Positions 37,280-49,600 of a stretch of 64,000 nucleotides of DNA are shown here, one piece after another. The number at the start of each line of letters is the position of its first letter. Position 1 is the first letter of the stretch. The notes beneath the pieces are model-generated. The model saw nothing but the letters and a program-made list of their open reading frames with translations, made no database searches and was not told the origin of the DNA. A program made the translations under genes and the position numbers. The stretch is from Congeria kusceri. Taxonomy: Eukaryota; Mollusca; Bivalvia; Myida; Dreissenidae. The stretch is taken from assembly GCA_027627225.1 (NCBI GenBank), contig CM051033.1, forward strand, positions 10,278,558-10,342,557. The letters are read 5' to 3'.

Positions 37280-38511
37280 AGCAAAGTATAAATTGTGCAA
37301 ATAGCCAGTTAAGTACATGTAAATATCATGAAAGCTGTGTTTAAGGGGCATAATAATCCTCATGCTTTCAAATTCATTAGTGTTAGGTTTCATTTGTAAA
37401 AATAAAAGGCATATTGTTTAAGGGGCATAATAATCCCCAGTGCCTTTAATTAATGTGCAAGTGCTCAAGTAAGTCATGTTCGGGCCGAAGACCCAAGAAC
37501 ACAATAGAACTGTTGGTGGCAATAACAATTAAAATAGAACTGACTTTATATCGATTCATTTAAGTGTATGTACATTTATCGCTTTGAACATTAAGCTAAA
37601 ACATTGATTAATTTCAGTGTGTGAACTGTTGAATTTGTGTCATTGGATTAAGCAATACATAAAGAACTTCATTACTTCTTTTGCAAATATAAATGATATT
37701 ATATTACTTTGTATTGCAAGTATTGTTTAAATATGTGTCTGTCATAATTCATGTAGCAAGAAAAAGTTAAAGATTAACTTGCACATCTGCGAATTATATT
37801 ACATGTAAGTCATGTTATGTTGCAATTATTTAATAAATAATAGTAAAATTTTGATTGTTGAAATTATAGATCTGTGGAAAATACTTTAAATTACATTGTT
37901 TAATTTTAAATATGTACAGTATGTAAGCAATATGAATTGTTTGTGTACAATATAATTCTATGAAGAATGGGTTTCTAGAATCAACTATTTAAAGGGTAAT
38001 GATTAATGTTAAATGGGCTGTAACAAGATTGAACTGTTTAAAGGGTAATGACTAATGTTAAATGGGCTGTAACAAGATATTAGAAAAATTAACCTAAGGG
38101 AGGTAAATTTCAAAACATAGATTTCAATGTTGTCTCTGTAGAATTTGCTGTTTTCATAGTTGATAGTTCACTTATTTACTGTTGATGACAGTATTGATTG
38201 GTAATCGTTTCATATTGTTATATTTACAGTATTCATTTGACTTGGATATTATAGATTGCAACTAAATACTTAACATTAATAAAGTGCAAGTAGTGATATG
38301 TACTTGAAAATTACTTATATAATTATTGTTAGGAAAAGTGATGATGATGATAATAAGTTGTGAGATTACTTGGTTTTTTCTCATAGTTTGTTATCGATAT
38401 ACGATGAAAAAGAACTATTAGTATTGCATTATTGATTAAAACGAAAAAAAAGTTAATTGATTATGTATTTGCAAGAAGGTTAATGGATTGACCCATCAAC
38501 GGGGTTGGGTA
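37280..38511 (+). other. BEL/Pao 3' untranslated region with internal repeats
   Basis: There are 1.2 kb without coding potential between the polyprotein end and the 3' LTR. A direct repeat of TTAAGGGGCATAATAATCC occurs at about 37343 and 37419. A ~46-bp tandem pair with AAAGGGTAATGA(T/C)TAATG and GGGCTGTAACAAGAT lies at about 37992 and 38039. A G-rich GGGGTTGGGT immediately before the LTR is the likely polypurine-tract position, though it is interrupted by Ts. Confidence 0.7.
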
Positions 38512-38704
38512 TGTTCTGAAGGAATCCGATAGTTATATTTTACTGTATTGTAACCTTTAATCGATTAGGAAGATATTACGGTATGATCGAACGGAAAAAA
38601 CGAGTTTATTGAAAAATTTAAAAATCGAAATAAAATAGTGAAAAAGGAAGTTTTCGTCCATCGTTTATGTTCCTGAATATCGAATAATAGTTCGTTCAAG
38701 AACA
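38512..38704 (+). repeat. BEL/Pao 3' LTR
   Basis: The LTR is 193 bp, TGTTCT...AGAACA, followed directly by the target duplication ACATC at 38705-38709. It lacks the 9-bp GCAGGGCCC present in the 5' LTR. Confidence 0.95.
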
Positions 38705-38709
38705 ACATC

Positions 38710-41500
38710 ACTGATCTTATTACAAACATTGAGGATGGCTTTCCATGCAAAAATATATTTTTGTTTAAATGTTCAGGACAACCCCTTTTTCCATTTTTTC
38801 ATCAAAATTCATTTACCCTATGGATGAAAAAAATATCAGAACTCAATTATAGTTGCAAATATATACAAAATGTTGGTGTCTTTTATACAAGTAATGATTG
38901 AAGATTATAAAGTAAGGCAACATAAGGTGTTAAAGAAGATGAAAGTATTGATATTTATTAATTTTCTATGGAAGCTCAGCATAAACTTGAAGCTGACAGA
39001 ACAGACAAAATAATATGTTGTCTTAAAGATTTTTGTTTTCCTGGACTGGTATGTTTTTTCACTCAAATCGTTTTATTTATTTTTCTTATGTGACATATAT
39101 TTGACTAAAATAAAAAGTTAGAAACAAACTTACCGTGTACTTTTTGAAAAAGTGAAGAAAAACTATCATACCCCTTAAAAAATAGGCAGCTATATTAAGG
39201 CAATTGCACAACAATAATTATCAACTGTGACGTAAATTGTGCATTTTAAGTTTAATAAACATGTATACCAGTTAAAATAAATATATTAACAATTAAATGT
39301 TATTATTTCAGTTAAGCAAACTTTTTTTTTGAATTCAGTTCCCTAGAGGTACACAAAATGCCACCCACACCCTGCAACGTTTTCAGCTCTGGGCCAACAC
39401 ACCGTTCATCAACAATACGTGTCTTATTTATTATCTTTTTTTCCAATCATCTTCATGTCAACAATGTTTATGCTGGTAATTGAGGCTGTATATGCTGGTA
39501 ATTTAGGCTGCATTTTAACCAACTGGCACAGTAAGAAAAAAAGTGTACTGTGTTGAGCACCAGGTTTGACCCCCAGGGAAGCATTCCGAGTGATTTGTGG
39601 CTATTCTCTTCCTTCAGCTGCAAAAATATTTTAAAACATTCCAATAACTGGTTGTTTTCGATGACATATTTAACGAAATGCACACAAAACTTTCCAGTAT
39701 ATGTGCAACCCAACCTAGTAAGCCATACTTTTCAGTGTTAGGTAAAATTAATGTCAACACTGTGTAATTACTGAATGGAACCCTTATTAGTATGCTGATC
39801 ATGAAGAAACACTGGTGCACACAGTCATAAGCAAAGTGGCACACATATTAAGTATAAGTACTCAACTATTAAAGTGTCTTGAGGCTTCGAAACTAAGGGA
39901 CTGACGCATCATACATGTTCTTCATGACGTGTATGTTCATTTACTTACATGTATACTGTAAGTATATATAGAAATATGGACAAACACAAATACATGTAAA
40001 TAATATGACTTATACTAATATATTAATTGTACATTTAAGCAATACAATTTCGTAGTTGAAGCATTTAAATGAAAAGCATCACATTATCCTCTAATGAATT
40101 ACGTTCTGATTTTATAGACAAATATTAATATATTCAGAAATTTTAAAATAAAAATACAACTCTTTCACTTTCTTGTGTTTCATCTCCTTATTATCAGGAT
40201 TCAAGCTGGTTCACCATATGTACGATCTGGTGACGGTTATTTATATGGCTCCGATTTTCTTTCAGTAAGCATTCCCTTTTTGCTCGTATTTATAATTTTC
40301 GTTTGACAGTTGGTTTTGTTTATACCACGAAAAATATGTGACTTTCGGTTTTGATTTCTATGAATTTTCATTATGTCAAAATATTTATCTGTTTGCATTT
40401 CGTCAGAAGTAAAATGTATGATACTAACATGCATAAAATAATATGATTATATAAAAGAATGTACTTCGAGGTGGGTGATTTAAAAAATAGCATGTGTTCG
40501 ACAAGAATCGCAACCAAACGGGCATATTACGAACTGGGTAACGAACCTTTTCGACAGTCACCGATATCGGCCGATCTTAGAAAAAAACGCGGGAAATAAT
40601 TACAGTTGTACTACCTAAAACACGTTTGGATTGCGTTCACAGTGTTTCCCATTTAGCGCACAAAGTTTGGTGATGGCTTATCGATTCACACGGGAAACAT
40701 GCGTAGAACGATTTACATCCGCACATTATATGTACTGTATTTATCATTTAAGACGGGCGAATTCATGACGGGTATGTAATACAGTCCATAGGCCCGATAA
40801 AGTATGATGCAGACAAACATAATTTTTTAAAATGACGTCATTGTCGCGCGCTGGTTTCGAAATAAACAAGTTGAGGAAATGGGTTAAAACAAGGACGTGA
40901 AATTAAAATTCTGGTCACCCTTGTTATGCTTACTGTATCTCGTGGTATGTTCATTATTAAAAACGAACAACAACATGTACATAAAGCTACTAACCTACCG
41001 TCGGTACTGTACGTGTCACGGTGTACCCTAAAATCGATCTACTTAGGTATGTTTTATAAAATATGTTTTCATTAAATCGGGAATGAAATTGTGTTTAAAG
41101 ACTACTATAGGCCTAAACATTTAAAATAATGCACTATAGAATTGATAAGTGACCCAAAATGCGAGCGTCTACAGTAGGCTTACATCGAAGTATTTATTCC
41201 AAAATGGGAAAGGTACACGCATAGATCTACCTACTCTTATGGTTAAATATGTTAGTCCTTATTTTCAAACATAATTTTGTTCTTTGGTCGGTTTTCATAG
41301 CAAACTTCAACAAAAAATAACACATTACGTAAATATACGACCGCTCCTACCCAGTCGTAGATTTATGTATAAAACTTATGTAGTCTGACGTTACGATTTG
41401 TTTGATGAAACGTGATTTCGGTGAAACGTCGAAATTTATGTAAGTCGTAGCGTACGACTGGTAGTAAACCGTTGATGAAACGCCTCCCTGGGTAGAACAA
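38710..41500. other. Unannotated AT-rich DNA, part of insertion into module U
   Basis: This stretch has no counterpart in module U copy B. I see no gene. Around 39560-39640 a phrase GTTTGACCCCCAGGG followed by AAGCATTCCGAGTGATTTG looks like a Pol III B-box-type dispersed repeat but is too weak to call. ORFs at 39468-39741 overlap on both strands without motifs. 40440-41050 is less AT-rich, with several CGs, but has no ORF of note. Confidence 0.4.
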
Positions 41501-41632
41501 GTACCAGGTTCTTTTAAATACTTCAACGCCTATTCTTTGTTGAATCCAGCGAAAACATCCCACGGCGGATGAATAATTATGCAACACTGCACGAAATAAT
41601 AACACTGCATTGTCCGACGGGATTATTAGTTA
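41501..41632 (+). repeat. Module U third copy, final fragment
   Basis: It matches 10845-10975 (GTACCAGGTTCTTTTA, GTTGAATCCAGCGAAAACA, AACACTGCATTGTC). It marks where the interrupted third copy resumes after the BEL-bearing insertion. Confidence 0.85.
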
Positions 41633-41652
41633 CACTGTTAGTAACTGATTGT

Positions 41653-41814
41653 GTATGGGATATACACCCTCAGTGAATACATACCATACGAGAGCGCCGC
41701 TCTCCTGTATGGGATATACACCCTCAGTGAATACATACCATACGAGAGCGCCGCTCTCCTGTATGGGATATACACCCTCAGTGAATACATACCATACGAG
41801 AGCGCCGCTCTCCT
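41653..41814. repeat. 54-bp direct repeat, three copies
   Basis: Three essentially identical 54-bp units begin at 41653, 41707 and 41761 (GTATGGGATATACACCCTCA at each start). The unit length is a multiple of three and it is open in a frame on both strands, giving 18-residue peptide repeats such as YGIYTLSEYIPYESAALL. I see no host protein context, so I treat it as a minisatellite. Confidence 0.85.
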
Positions 41815-42680
41815 TGTGAAATGGTTTCAACCTGTTAAACGGAATGCAAAAAAAAAACGCTGAAGAAATTACTTAATTTTATGTAACATGCATTGTGACT
41901 GTATATCGCTGTATGATTCATATAATCTGCTCTCTGTTATTTTATACATCATGCAACACTTAAAGTCAGACGAAAACAAATTAAGATCTTATACTTATGG
42001 ATATGATCAAATGGTAAGGCCAGATTTTTATTTATTTATTGGTTCTCGGACATTTTTGGAAAAGTGTCCGGTTGGAGCAGGGAAAAAAAATAAAATAAAT
42101 AAAAATAAAATAAAAAATACAGAAGTGAGTTAATTAATGACTTGAATTTCACAAATGGAAATCGGCAGTGATATTCAAATCTGTATGCATTATTACTTAC
42201 AAAAATCATATTACACAACAATAACTTAATAACTGCATGCTAAACATGATATTAATACCAATACTAGTAACATAAAAAGGCAGTCTTTGTCATATAAAAA
42301 CTACTGTTAAGATATGCTAACACTTAAACATGGTAAATCAAATATCGCTGGGCAGTGGCCATATTATATGTATAACTAAAGAAAGCATGTTTAATAAAGT
42401 GAAAACTAACTGAATATATCTTATTAATAAATCATTATACACCAATGAAATTTGTTAATTATAATATTTATATAACGTTATAAATGTGTGTTTTATACAA
42501 TCATTGTAAGATCTTAATCTGTTTTCTTCTTTAAGTGTTGCATGATGTATAAAATAACAAAGAGCAGATTATACTAATCATACAGAGATATACAGTCACA
42601 ATGCATGTTACATAAAATTAAGTAATTTTGTCAGCGTTTTTTTTTGCATTCCGTTTATCAGGTTGAAACTATTTCACAAC
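41814..42680. mobile_element. Inverted-repeat DNA element, ~867 bp
   Basis: The left arm about 41814-41995 (TTGTGAAATGGTTTCAACC at the outer end) and right arm about 42505-42680 are reverse complements over roughly 180 bp, separated by about 510 bp. It ends within or next to the third 54-bp unit. No ORF with recognisable motifs is inside. A clear target duplication was not found. A GGTTCTCGGA phrase at about 42041 recurs inverted at about 42757, just outside the right arm, suggesting the true element may be larger or nested. Confidence 0.7.
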
Positions 42681-43690
42681 GTAATTTTTACGATTTCGGG
42701 TATATTCTACAAATTTTATTTTTTTTGCTTTTTGGACAAAATCGGGTCGGCGGATCCGAGAACCAAAAAATAAAAAAAACTCTCACCTTTACACAGTTTT
42801 GAAAAAAATATTACTATACCACCTTCAAATGCCAACGTTAGCCGATAAATCTTACATAATAAGAGTTCGATATGTTGCGTACACATAGTTATTTCAACGA
42901 AATCGTTGTTGGATTAAGATTCTTATTCCAGAAGATTGCTCACATGACGTTAACACTTTATGTAATAGAAAAGTCAGCATCTGAATACATTCGGATTCCA
43001 ATGGTTTTGTTAGTTATTCTGTAATTCTCGTGTACTTACATATAAGCAGTTCCCGTTGCACGACTTTAAAGCTGGAAGCAATCATATAATCGAGACATTT
43101 CGTCAGCAAAAACAACACATTTATACGACAGAAAATAATGAACAGTGCAATATATCGCTCATTGGGCACATTCCATCATTTCCTTGGAAAGTGTGACTCG
43201 TAAGAATTGTATTATGTAGGCAAGTATTGTTATTTCAGGCAGTCGTAATTATTTGAGTCATTAGCTCGTATTTGCTTAAACATTACTTTGCAATTAGTTT
43301 CACTGCTGGATGTTAACGACTTGTGCAACAGACACAATTACATTCTGCAATGTTAATAACGTATCTTTTTGTTTTGGATACCATTAGAGCGCGCCATCAG
43401 CATACGTAAATTCTTATAAGATAACAAAAGTATGAAAGAACAATTGCGTCTTGACAGAAATTGTTTAGCTGTGTATTTGTGCTGACAATATTGGAACAGC
43501 GAAAACGTATAGAATTGAAGTAACTTCGTACTGTTTTATAATTTTATTTCAGAATGCGAACACATAGTCATAAGCTTCCAGTGAAATATGTTTGAAACAT
43601 ATTTTCGACAGGTAAACAAAGAAAGGCTTGTGTACATTGGTCCGAATACCATGACCAGATGAATATCAACAAGAATAAAAAAGCATGATT
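42681..43690. other. No recognisable content
   Basis: AT-rich DNA with only short ORFs. No homology to the other repeats in the window was noticed except the GGTTCTCGGA phrase near 42757. Confidence 0.4.
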
Positions 43691-45200
43691 AAAGACCAAA
43701 TACCATGAGCAACAACTGGGTCCAGTAACGGGCATATTGAGACAGATATATCTACAATGTGCTAAATTTATAATAGATGTTTTGCAAATGTGCATTGTTG
43801 TATTATGTTGTGTTTTTATGTTTTGCGCAATTACTATACTCAATATCAACTGACAATGGTCAGTGTGATTTGACATGTTGTGTTTGCACTGATCTGTATG
43901 TTAATACGTTACCTTTGTCTGTCTGTATACATGCATTATGACCTTATATTGTCATGGTGGATTGGCTATGTCTTATACTCGTAATGTTGTTATCCGTTTA
44001 TACCGTTTTAGATCTGAAGGGTTCTTCTTTAAAACAGCAAAAAATCACGAATGTTTTCCTACTTTTTAATTATTTAAGATAATGTATGCCATGTATATAA
44101 TATTATGTATATTATGTGATTTGATACAATTACAGTTTCTAAAAAAGTCAATTTATTAAAAATATTACGTCAAATTAATGACACCCCTATTTTAGCTATT
44201 TACTTAATGTAACCAAAATATTAACCTTTCCTGGTAAGACCACTAAATTAATGCGACACATCGCTTAGTTTTGACTCGTTGTGAAAGTGTTATTTCTATT
44301 TACCGATTCTTATTCTGAATATTTTGACAAGAAATTGTTGCAATGTATAAATTTCAAACTGCGGTATGGAAAATCGCGAGCACGCATCATATGACCCACT
44401 TTGACTCAGTAGGCTACGAATCTTTAACAATCAATGCTTCTAACTACCACGCTTTTTTGGCTATTCTGCATGGCCCGTTGCAGATTGACTTGTTTACTGG
44501 CATGTATAGAATTCCGTTTTCATATGATAATAAGCTCAAAAAATATGTGTTCGTTACTTACGAATACATTTTTATATAAGCCATATTCTCAAGTTAAAAG
44601 GTGGTAAATTGAATTTCATTTAAACAAATGTTTTGTTTTTGGCAAAAAATGCATTTAAAATGCACATGCTTGTATTTTTTGTCGACAACAGTCTTTCTAC
44701 GCTGTCAGCGGTTTGATTTTGCAATATGTACGGACTATTGATTGGAATTCTGGGAAATAAATGAATTCACACAGGGAATGCTTACACCATAACATACATT
44801 GAGAGATTGATAATACAGTTGATAACATTGGAAATATGTTCTTCTTTCCAAGGAATGTGTATCATTTATTGATCTAATGCATTTTTTTGTATATAAATAC
44901 AACTTTAAATATGCATATTGTGTGCGCGTTGTTTGCGGTATATTAATATAACAAATAAAAGAAACATAATTGTGCACACTTGTAGTAAATTTGAAGTTAA
45001 TATGACGTTGATTTGTCTGATGTTTACCTTTCCCACCACGGGAACAGATTAACAAACGCAGATGACAGTTTATAAAATATCATAAAGTCTGAGACACATA
45101 TGTTTGCTGTCTGTAGAACTAACTAAAGGCACCGCTCGAATGACAGTTTTGAGAAAATACATGGGGACATTTCTATTATATGATTTGGAACCATCTGTTT
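43690..45200 (+). repeat. Diverged block duplication, copy 1
   Basis: It shares phrases in order with 52500-53400: GAATACCATGAGC(C)AACAAC, GTATCAACT(G/A)A(C/T)AATGG, and ATTGAGACTCACATGTTTAC versus GTCTGAGACACATATGTTTGC. Copy 1 carries about 1 kb of extra sequence in its middle (roughly 44000-44900), including a 78-codon ORF at 44343-44579 with no recognisable motif. Confidence 0.6.
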
Positions 45201-45899
45201 ATTTAGACGGTCAAAACAAGTACCGCATATGATAAGAAGAACTTAAACGGAATATGTGCGAGTTACTGAATACACCTGAACTTAATGTGTTAAGAGATTG
45301 TTTGTCCAGTTTTATAACAACGAAATAAACAACAATGTTAATGTGGTCAACCATCAACCAATAAGCAATACGTTTTGGTTGTCCATTGAAGGAATGAACA
45401 TTGACTTATACAAATACACACGTGTTTAAATGGCAATGCTATATGGCAAACGAATAACAAGAGATGATTTTTAAAAGGCACATGCCATTTTACTAAGACA
45501 AGACTGACTTTAAATTTAACTGAAGCGGGTTGATTCAAGGACATTTTTACCGCCTCTGATTTCTACCTACGTGTGTGGTCCAGGATATGAACACTTATCA
45601 GACTCACTATTACTGTTTGCAGGAAGAGATATGCAAAATGCCTCGTAAGATGCCAAATAATTACCAGTTTACTAAATTTTGTAAATTAAACAGGAACCTA
45701 TATATATATATATATGCTACAAAATCTAAACCGCGAATACTGTTCGGTGTTTTGCTATAACGAACACACCTCAAGAAATATTGGAAAACAAGTTGGTGCC
45801 ATATTGTGTTCTGCGCTCGAAAAACACAAGCGATAGCACAGGGCCTTTGGTGAAAAGTCCAAACCTCGCACAACATCCCATTCCTTGACGTTCATGCAG

Positions 45900-46850
45900 T
45901 ATATATCAAACGGATTGTACTATTTATCATACCACTATGCTGATATCGGCCTGATACCAAGGTGTCTGATATATTTTTTTTTATATCAGGTCACTTCCGT
46001 TTATATCAGTCAATGTTTAGAGGTACGTCATATTATTCGGAATCAACTATAAAGTCAACAGTTTCAGTAAAAATGAATCAGATTCAACAAAACAAACAAT
46101 TTGATACCAATAACGTATATAGTTTATTATTTTTAATCGTCATAAATCACAAAAACGTTTTGTTTTAAATATTCACATAAACCCGCACGTTGGTAGTGAT
46201 GTGAGGTCATCTATGGAACACAATACAGCATCCATACAAATGTAATTGAATGCATTCATAATAAATGCACTAAAGGTCACTACACAGCATCAGTTTATGT
46301 TGAACCAACAATATTATTACCAAAAATTGAACACACTATAGTCAAATACTGTCAATATTGACACGATCTTGGAAATGTCAATTTCAATATACAACTCCAA
46401 AATGGCGCCTCGAAACAATTCGGCGTTGTGTGTTCTTCGATAAAATTGATCGTTGCAATCCATTTCAGTTCGTATTTTCAGTATTTTATGAATGAACATG
46501 CGTGTAATCTATGTATTCGTAGTGAAAACAGTTCACTTATCATTACGAAATGTTAATAATAAGGTATCATTCAGTCAATTTTTAGAAACCCATAACTACA
46601 TGTACGTGAACGTGTAAAAGTCGGCTCAGCAAAATCAACGCCGCCCTTAGTTTTTAAATATATAAAAATCAGCTCGTTTGTTGATAATTTACGAAAAATG
46701 TGGTATGATAAATAGAAACACAGGTTACTGCCTGGTCTTGTGTAATATATCAGGTTCGGCACGAATAAAATAACAGCTCGGCAAGCCACGCCGTTATGTT
46801 ATTTTAAGCCTCACCTGATATATTACACAAGACCAGGCAGTAACCTGTTA
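45900..46850 (-). repeat. ~950-bp element, minus orientation
   Basis: The stretch is the reverse complement of 54082-55010 with moderate divergence. Landmarks are TGATATCGGCC near 45935, ACGTCATATTATTCGGAATC near 46023, GACACGATCTTGGA near 46360 and the palindromic end 46720-46848. Short minus-strand frames are partly shared with the other copy (ending FDYSVFNFW) but both are stop-ridden. The stretch 45200-45900 before it has only a short (TA)n run at about 45700. Confidence 0.75.
46720..46848. repeat. Palindromic module with 36-bp inverted ends
   Basis: ACAGGTTACTGCCTGGTCTT and onward (46720-46755) is repeated as its reverse complement at 46812-46848 around a ~56-bp centre that itself contains ATAACAGCTCGGC and AAGCCACGCCGTTAT. 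The related copy at 54082-54232 has an intact left arm but an altered right arm. Confidence 0.85.
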
Positions 46851-47100
46851 TTCTCTATATATCAAACTGATACACATGAATTCCCCACCGCTGCAGTAAT
46901 GTCCTGCTTTGTCCGGCTATGACTTCATTTCACCAGTTCGAGCACTGCTGTCACTGATGTCCTGTAAATTAGTGCATTTATCATTTTTGATGACAATCCT
47001 TTTTTCTCGGAATCGTATTGCTTACCTATACACTATCTTAGAAATGTAATTGCTAATGGTCTACAGCAGTGCCTTAGCGCGCTCATCTTGGTTGTACAAA

Positions 47101-47604
47101 ATGTGTCAAACCTAGCATACTTCAATGTGTACAAATGTGTCAAACATAGCATACTTCAAATGTGTCAAAATATGTCAAACATAGCATACTTCAATGTGTC
47201 AAAATGTGTCAAATATAGCATACTTCAATGTGTCAAAATGTGTCAAACAGAGCCTACTTCAAATGTGTCAAAATATGTCAAACATAGCATACTTCAATGT
47301 GTCAAAATGTGTCAAACATAGCATACTTCAATGTGTCAAAATAGGTCAAACGTAGCATACGTCAATGTATCAAAATGTGTCAAACATAGCATACTTCAAT
47401 GTGTCAAAATGTGTCAAACATAGCATACTTCAATGTGTCAAAATGTGTCAAACATAGCATACTTCAATGTGTTAAAATGTGTCAAACATAGCATACTTCA
47501 AAGCGTCAAAATGTGTCAAACATAGCATACTTCAATGTGTCAAAATGTGTCAAACATAGCATACTTCAATGTGTCAAAATGTGTCAAACATAGCATACGT
47601 CAAA
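47101..47604 (+). repeat. 34-bp satellite, about 15 copies
   Basis: The unit is GTGTCAAACATAGCATACTT followed by CAATGTGTCAAAAT, itself containing GTGTCAAA twice. Repeats are head-to-tail, mostly 34 bp, with a few point changes and single-base indels. There are no unique spacers, so it is a minisatellite and not a CRISPR array. Confidence 0.9.
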
Positions 47605-48640
47605 TGTTTCCCAAAAGCTTGTTAAGATCTTCTCTTCGGTTTCTACACCATTCAGACAATTTATGAACTGCCACCCTATTGTATTTTAGACTAAGATTCA
47701 TTATCTATTTAACAATACAAATTATAAATATTCCTCATTGATCAGAAAGTGATGAATCGTGTTGTTAGTTCTACATACAAATACTTCATTACCGCTTGAT
47801 ATCAGGGTCATGTCTTTCGCCGTTTGCTTGGTTCTTTAGCACTTAACTTATCAGTGGTTGATATATAATTGTCATGGCAATATAATTACCACATTCTCTT
47901 CATGCAAACATTTTCATCTATGCTATTAGTATTTGAACGAAAACTTAGTGCAGATGCGTACAGTGTAGAACAAACATATTTTAATCATGTCAAAATGAAA
48001 ATTCTGGATACCAAAATTAAATTGTGCAATTATACCTGATACACAGTATGTGATTATACAATTTGAATACATGTATTTAATGGAACTTTTATTCGTAAAT
48101 TTCGATCGTATTATGTTTCAATCATATGTTATTTAAATATGTTTAGACCAGTGATGTGCTGAATGTTTTTCATGTTGTCAATCGTTTACAGTCATATTCC
48201 GTCTTGAAGTAAGTCCATTGTACAAGATATCTTTACGAAAACGTTTGCTCTACTTATGGGGAAAATCAGGCAACTAAGTGGCTACTAACATAGTGCAGTT
48301 ATAATTTCCGTATTTGGTATAACTGTATATGTTAATGTGAAAATGAGACTAAAATTGTAATGCTAAAGTCTTACCTATTTGCGGCTTTGTATGCACGCAT
48401 TATTGTCCTTGTTCATGACGCTTATTTACACATGAATGTAACCATTTTGTAAATATGCAATCTTATATTGAAAATGAAGTATGATCTTTCATATTTATAT
48501 TTTTGTCGACGACATGTATAATACAACTTTAATGCTGGACTATAAACATATCGGTACAAAAGTACGTCAATAGTAGCAAAGCAATACACATTCAAGTACC
48601 CATTGAGTTTCACTAAACATTTTCACCTTAACTCATAATA
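47605..48640. other. No recognisable content
   Basis: AT-rich stretch between the satellite and the diverged M copy. ORFs are short and lack motifs. Confidence 0.4.
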
Positions 48641-49600
48641 CTCTACTAATCGATTTGTACGTAATACAAGACATATCGCAAAACAACTTCAAAGCGTTCC
48701 GCAGATAACAGACATAACTCTACGTTTGATACGTTACTGTTTTATGGTATGTTTATCAGATGGATCATTGAATTCGCCATAACTACAAAAACAAACTGAC
48801 ATGGTTGATCAGTTGTTAATAGCATTTTGTAACTGGGCAGAAAATGATGTTGATTGTAGCGTAAATGGTATGACATATACGGATGTAACTTGTAGACCTG
48901 TTTAAACGTTTAGCAATACTAAAAAGTTAAATGCTGCCATTGCTAACTGCATCATGTATATAACTGTAACATTAAGCTAACAAAACATTTACGTTATATC
49001 ACGTCGCTTTATAGAACTACGCAAAACATCACATATAAATATTACGTAACCTGTTGTTTTTGATGAGCAAACATGCGCTTGTATAAAATCAAATGCGTGT
49101 TTTGTTAACAATTATATGGATATGTTTCTAATGGATAATTGCATTTCACAGAACTGTAAACACAATCTTACGAAGAAGAGCAATGGTAATTCTATTTGAC
49201 AGATGTCAGCCGTTTTGCTATATTGTACCCCCTTTTTCATTCATTTTAAGATATGTTCTAAACATATCTTGCTGTCAGATTCCATCGCGGAGGAGTTGGT
49301 CGATTGGAATTTACCACACACTGTTCACGGTTAAATCCGGTTTGAACGAAGTATAATAATAACAAACAGAATACCTTCAGAATGCTCATACATAAGGCAT
49401 TTTTGTAAACATTCATTCATTCAGATATGTTCTACAACTTATGTAGATCGCTGCGCGGGGTTGGTATATTACTATAAATTCAGTTTGACTGACCTTTGGC
49501 AAAGCATACAGGATCCCGAAGAAAACACACTTAATCAGAAGGCATTCAACCGATAAATAGTTACTAATATATTTTAAATGTGTTAGGCACTTAACTATTT
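48640..49600 (+). repeat. Diverged fourth copy of part of module M
   Basis: It aligns with 6545-7420 (and 16755-17580): GTATGTTTATC(A/T)GATGGATCATT near 48749, GCAGAAAATGATGTT near 48837, and CTGTCAGATTCCATCGCGG near 49270 against CTGTCAGATTACATCGCGG at 7028. Divergence is much greater than between copies A and B, so the unit was duplicated more than once over time. Confidence 0.7.

Larger units (their letters stand above)
31829..38704 (+). mobile_element. BEL/Pao LTR retrotransposon, complete structure, broken ORFs
   Basis: Two LTRs beginning TGTTCTGAAGG and ending TTCAAGAACA (202 and 193 bp) flank about 6.5 kb of internal sequence. The 5-bp target duplication ACATC is present at 31824-31828 and 38705-38709. 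Domain order is Gag (DUF1759-like), CCHC knuckle, aspartic protease, RT with YMDD, A17-type segment, RNase H, zinc-binding domain, integrase core and DUF5641-like end. This order with a single gag-pol frame is diagnostic of BEL/Pao. The LTRs differ by four substitutions and one 9-bp indel by my count, so insertion is fairly recent, yet a dozen or more stops and frameshifts inactivate the polyprotein. Confidence 0.95.

Noticed and set aside
39540..39640. Possible tRNA-derived SINE (GTTTGACCCCC phrase)
   Set aside because: Only a B-box-like phrase is visible; there is no A box at tRNA spacing and no defined ends.
45698..45716. (TA)n tract as a notable element
   Set aside because: It is a short ordinary microsatellite.
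47101..47604. Possible CRISPR-like array
   Set aside because: Units are contiguous with no unique spacers and the genome is eukaryotic; it is a minisatellite. The same applies to 57625-57885.
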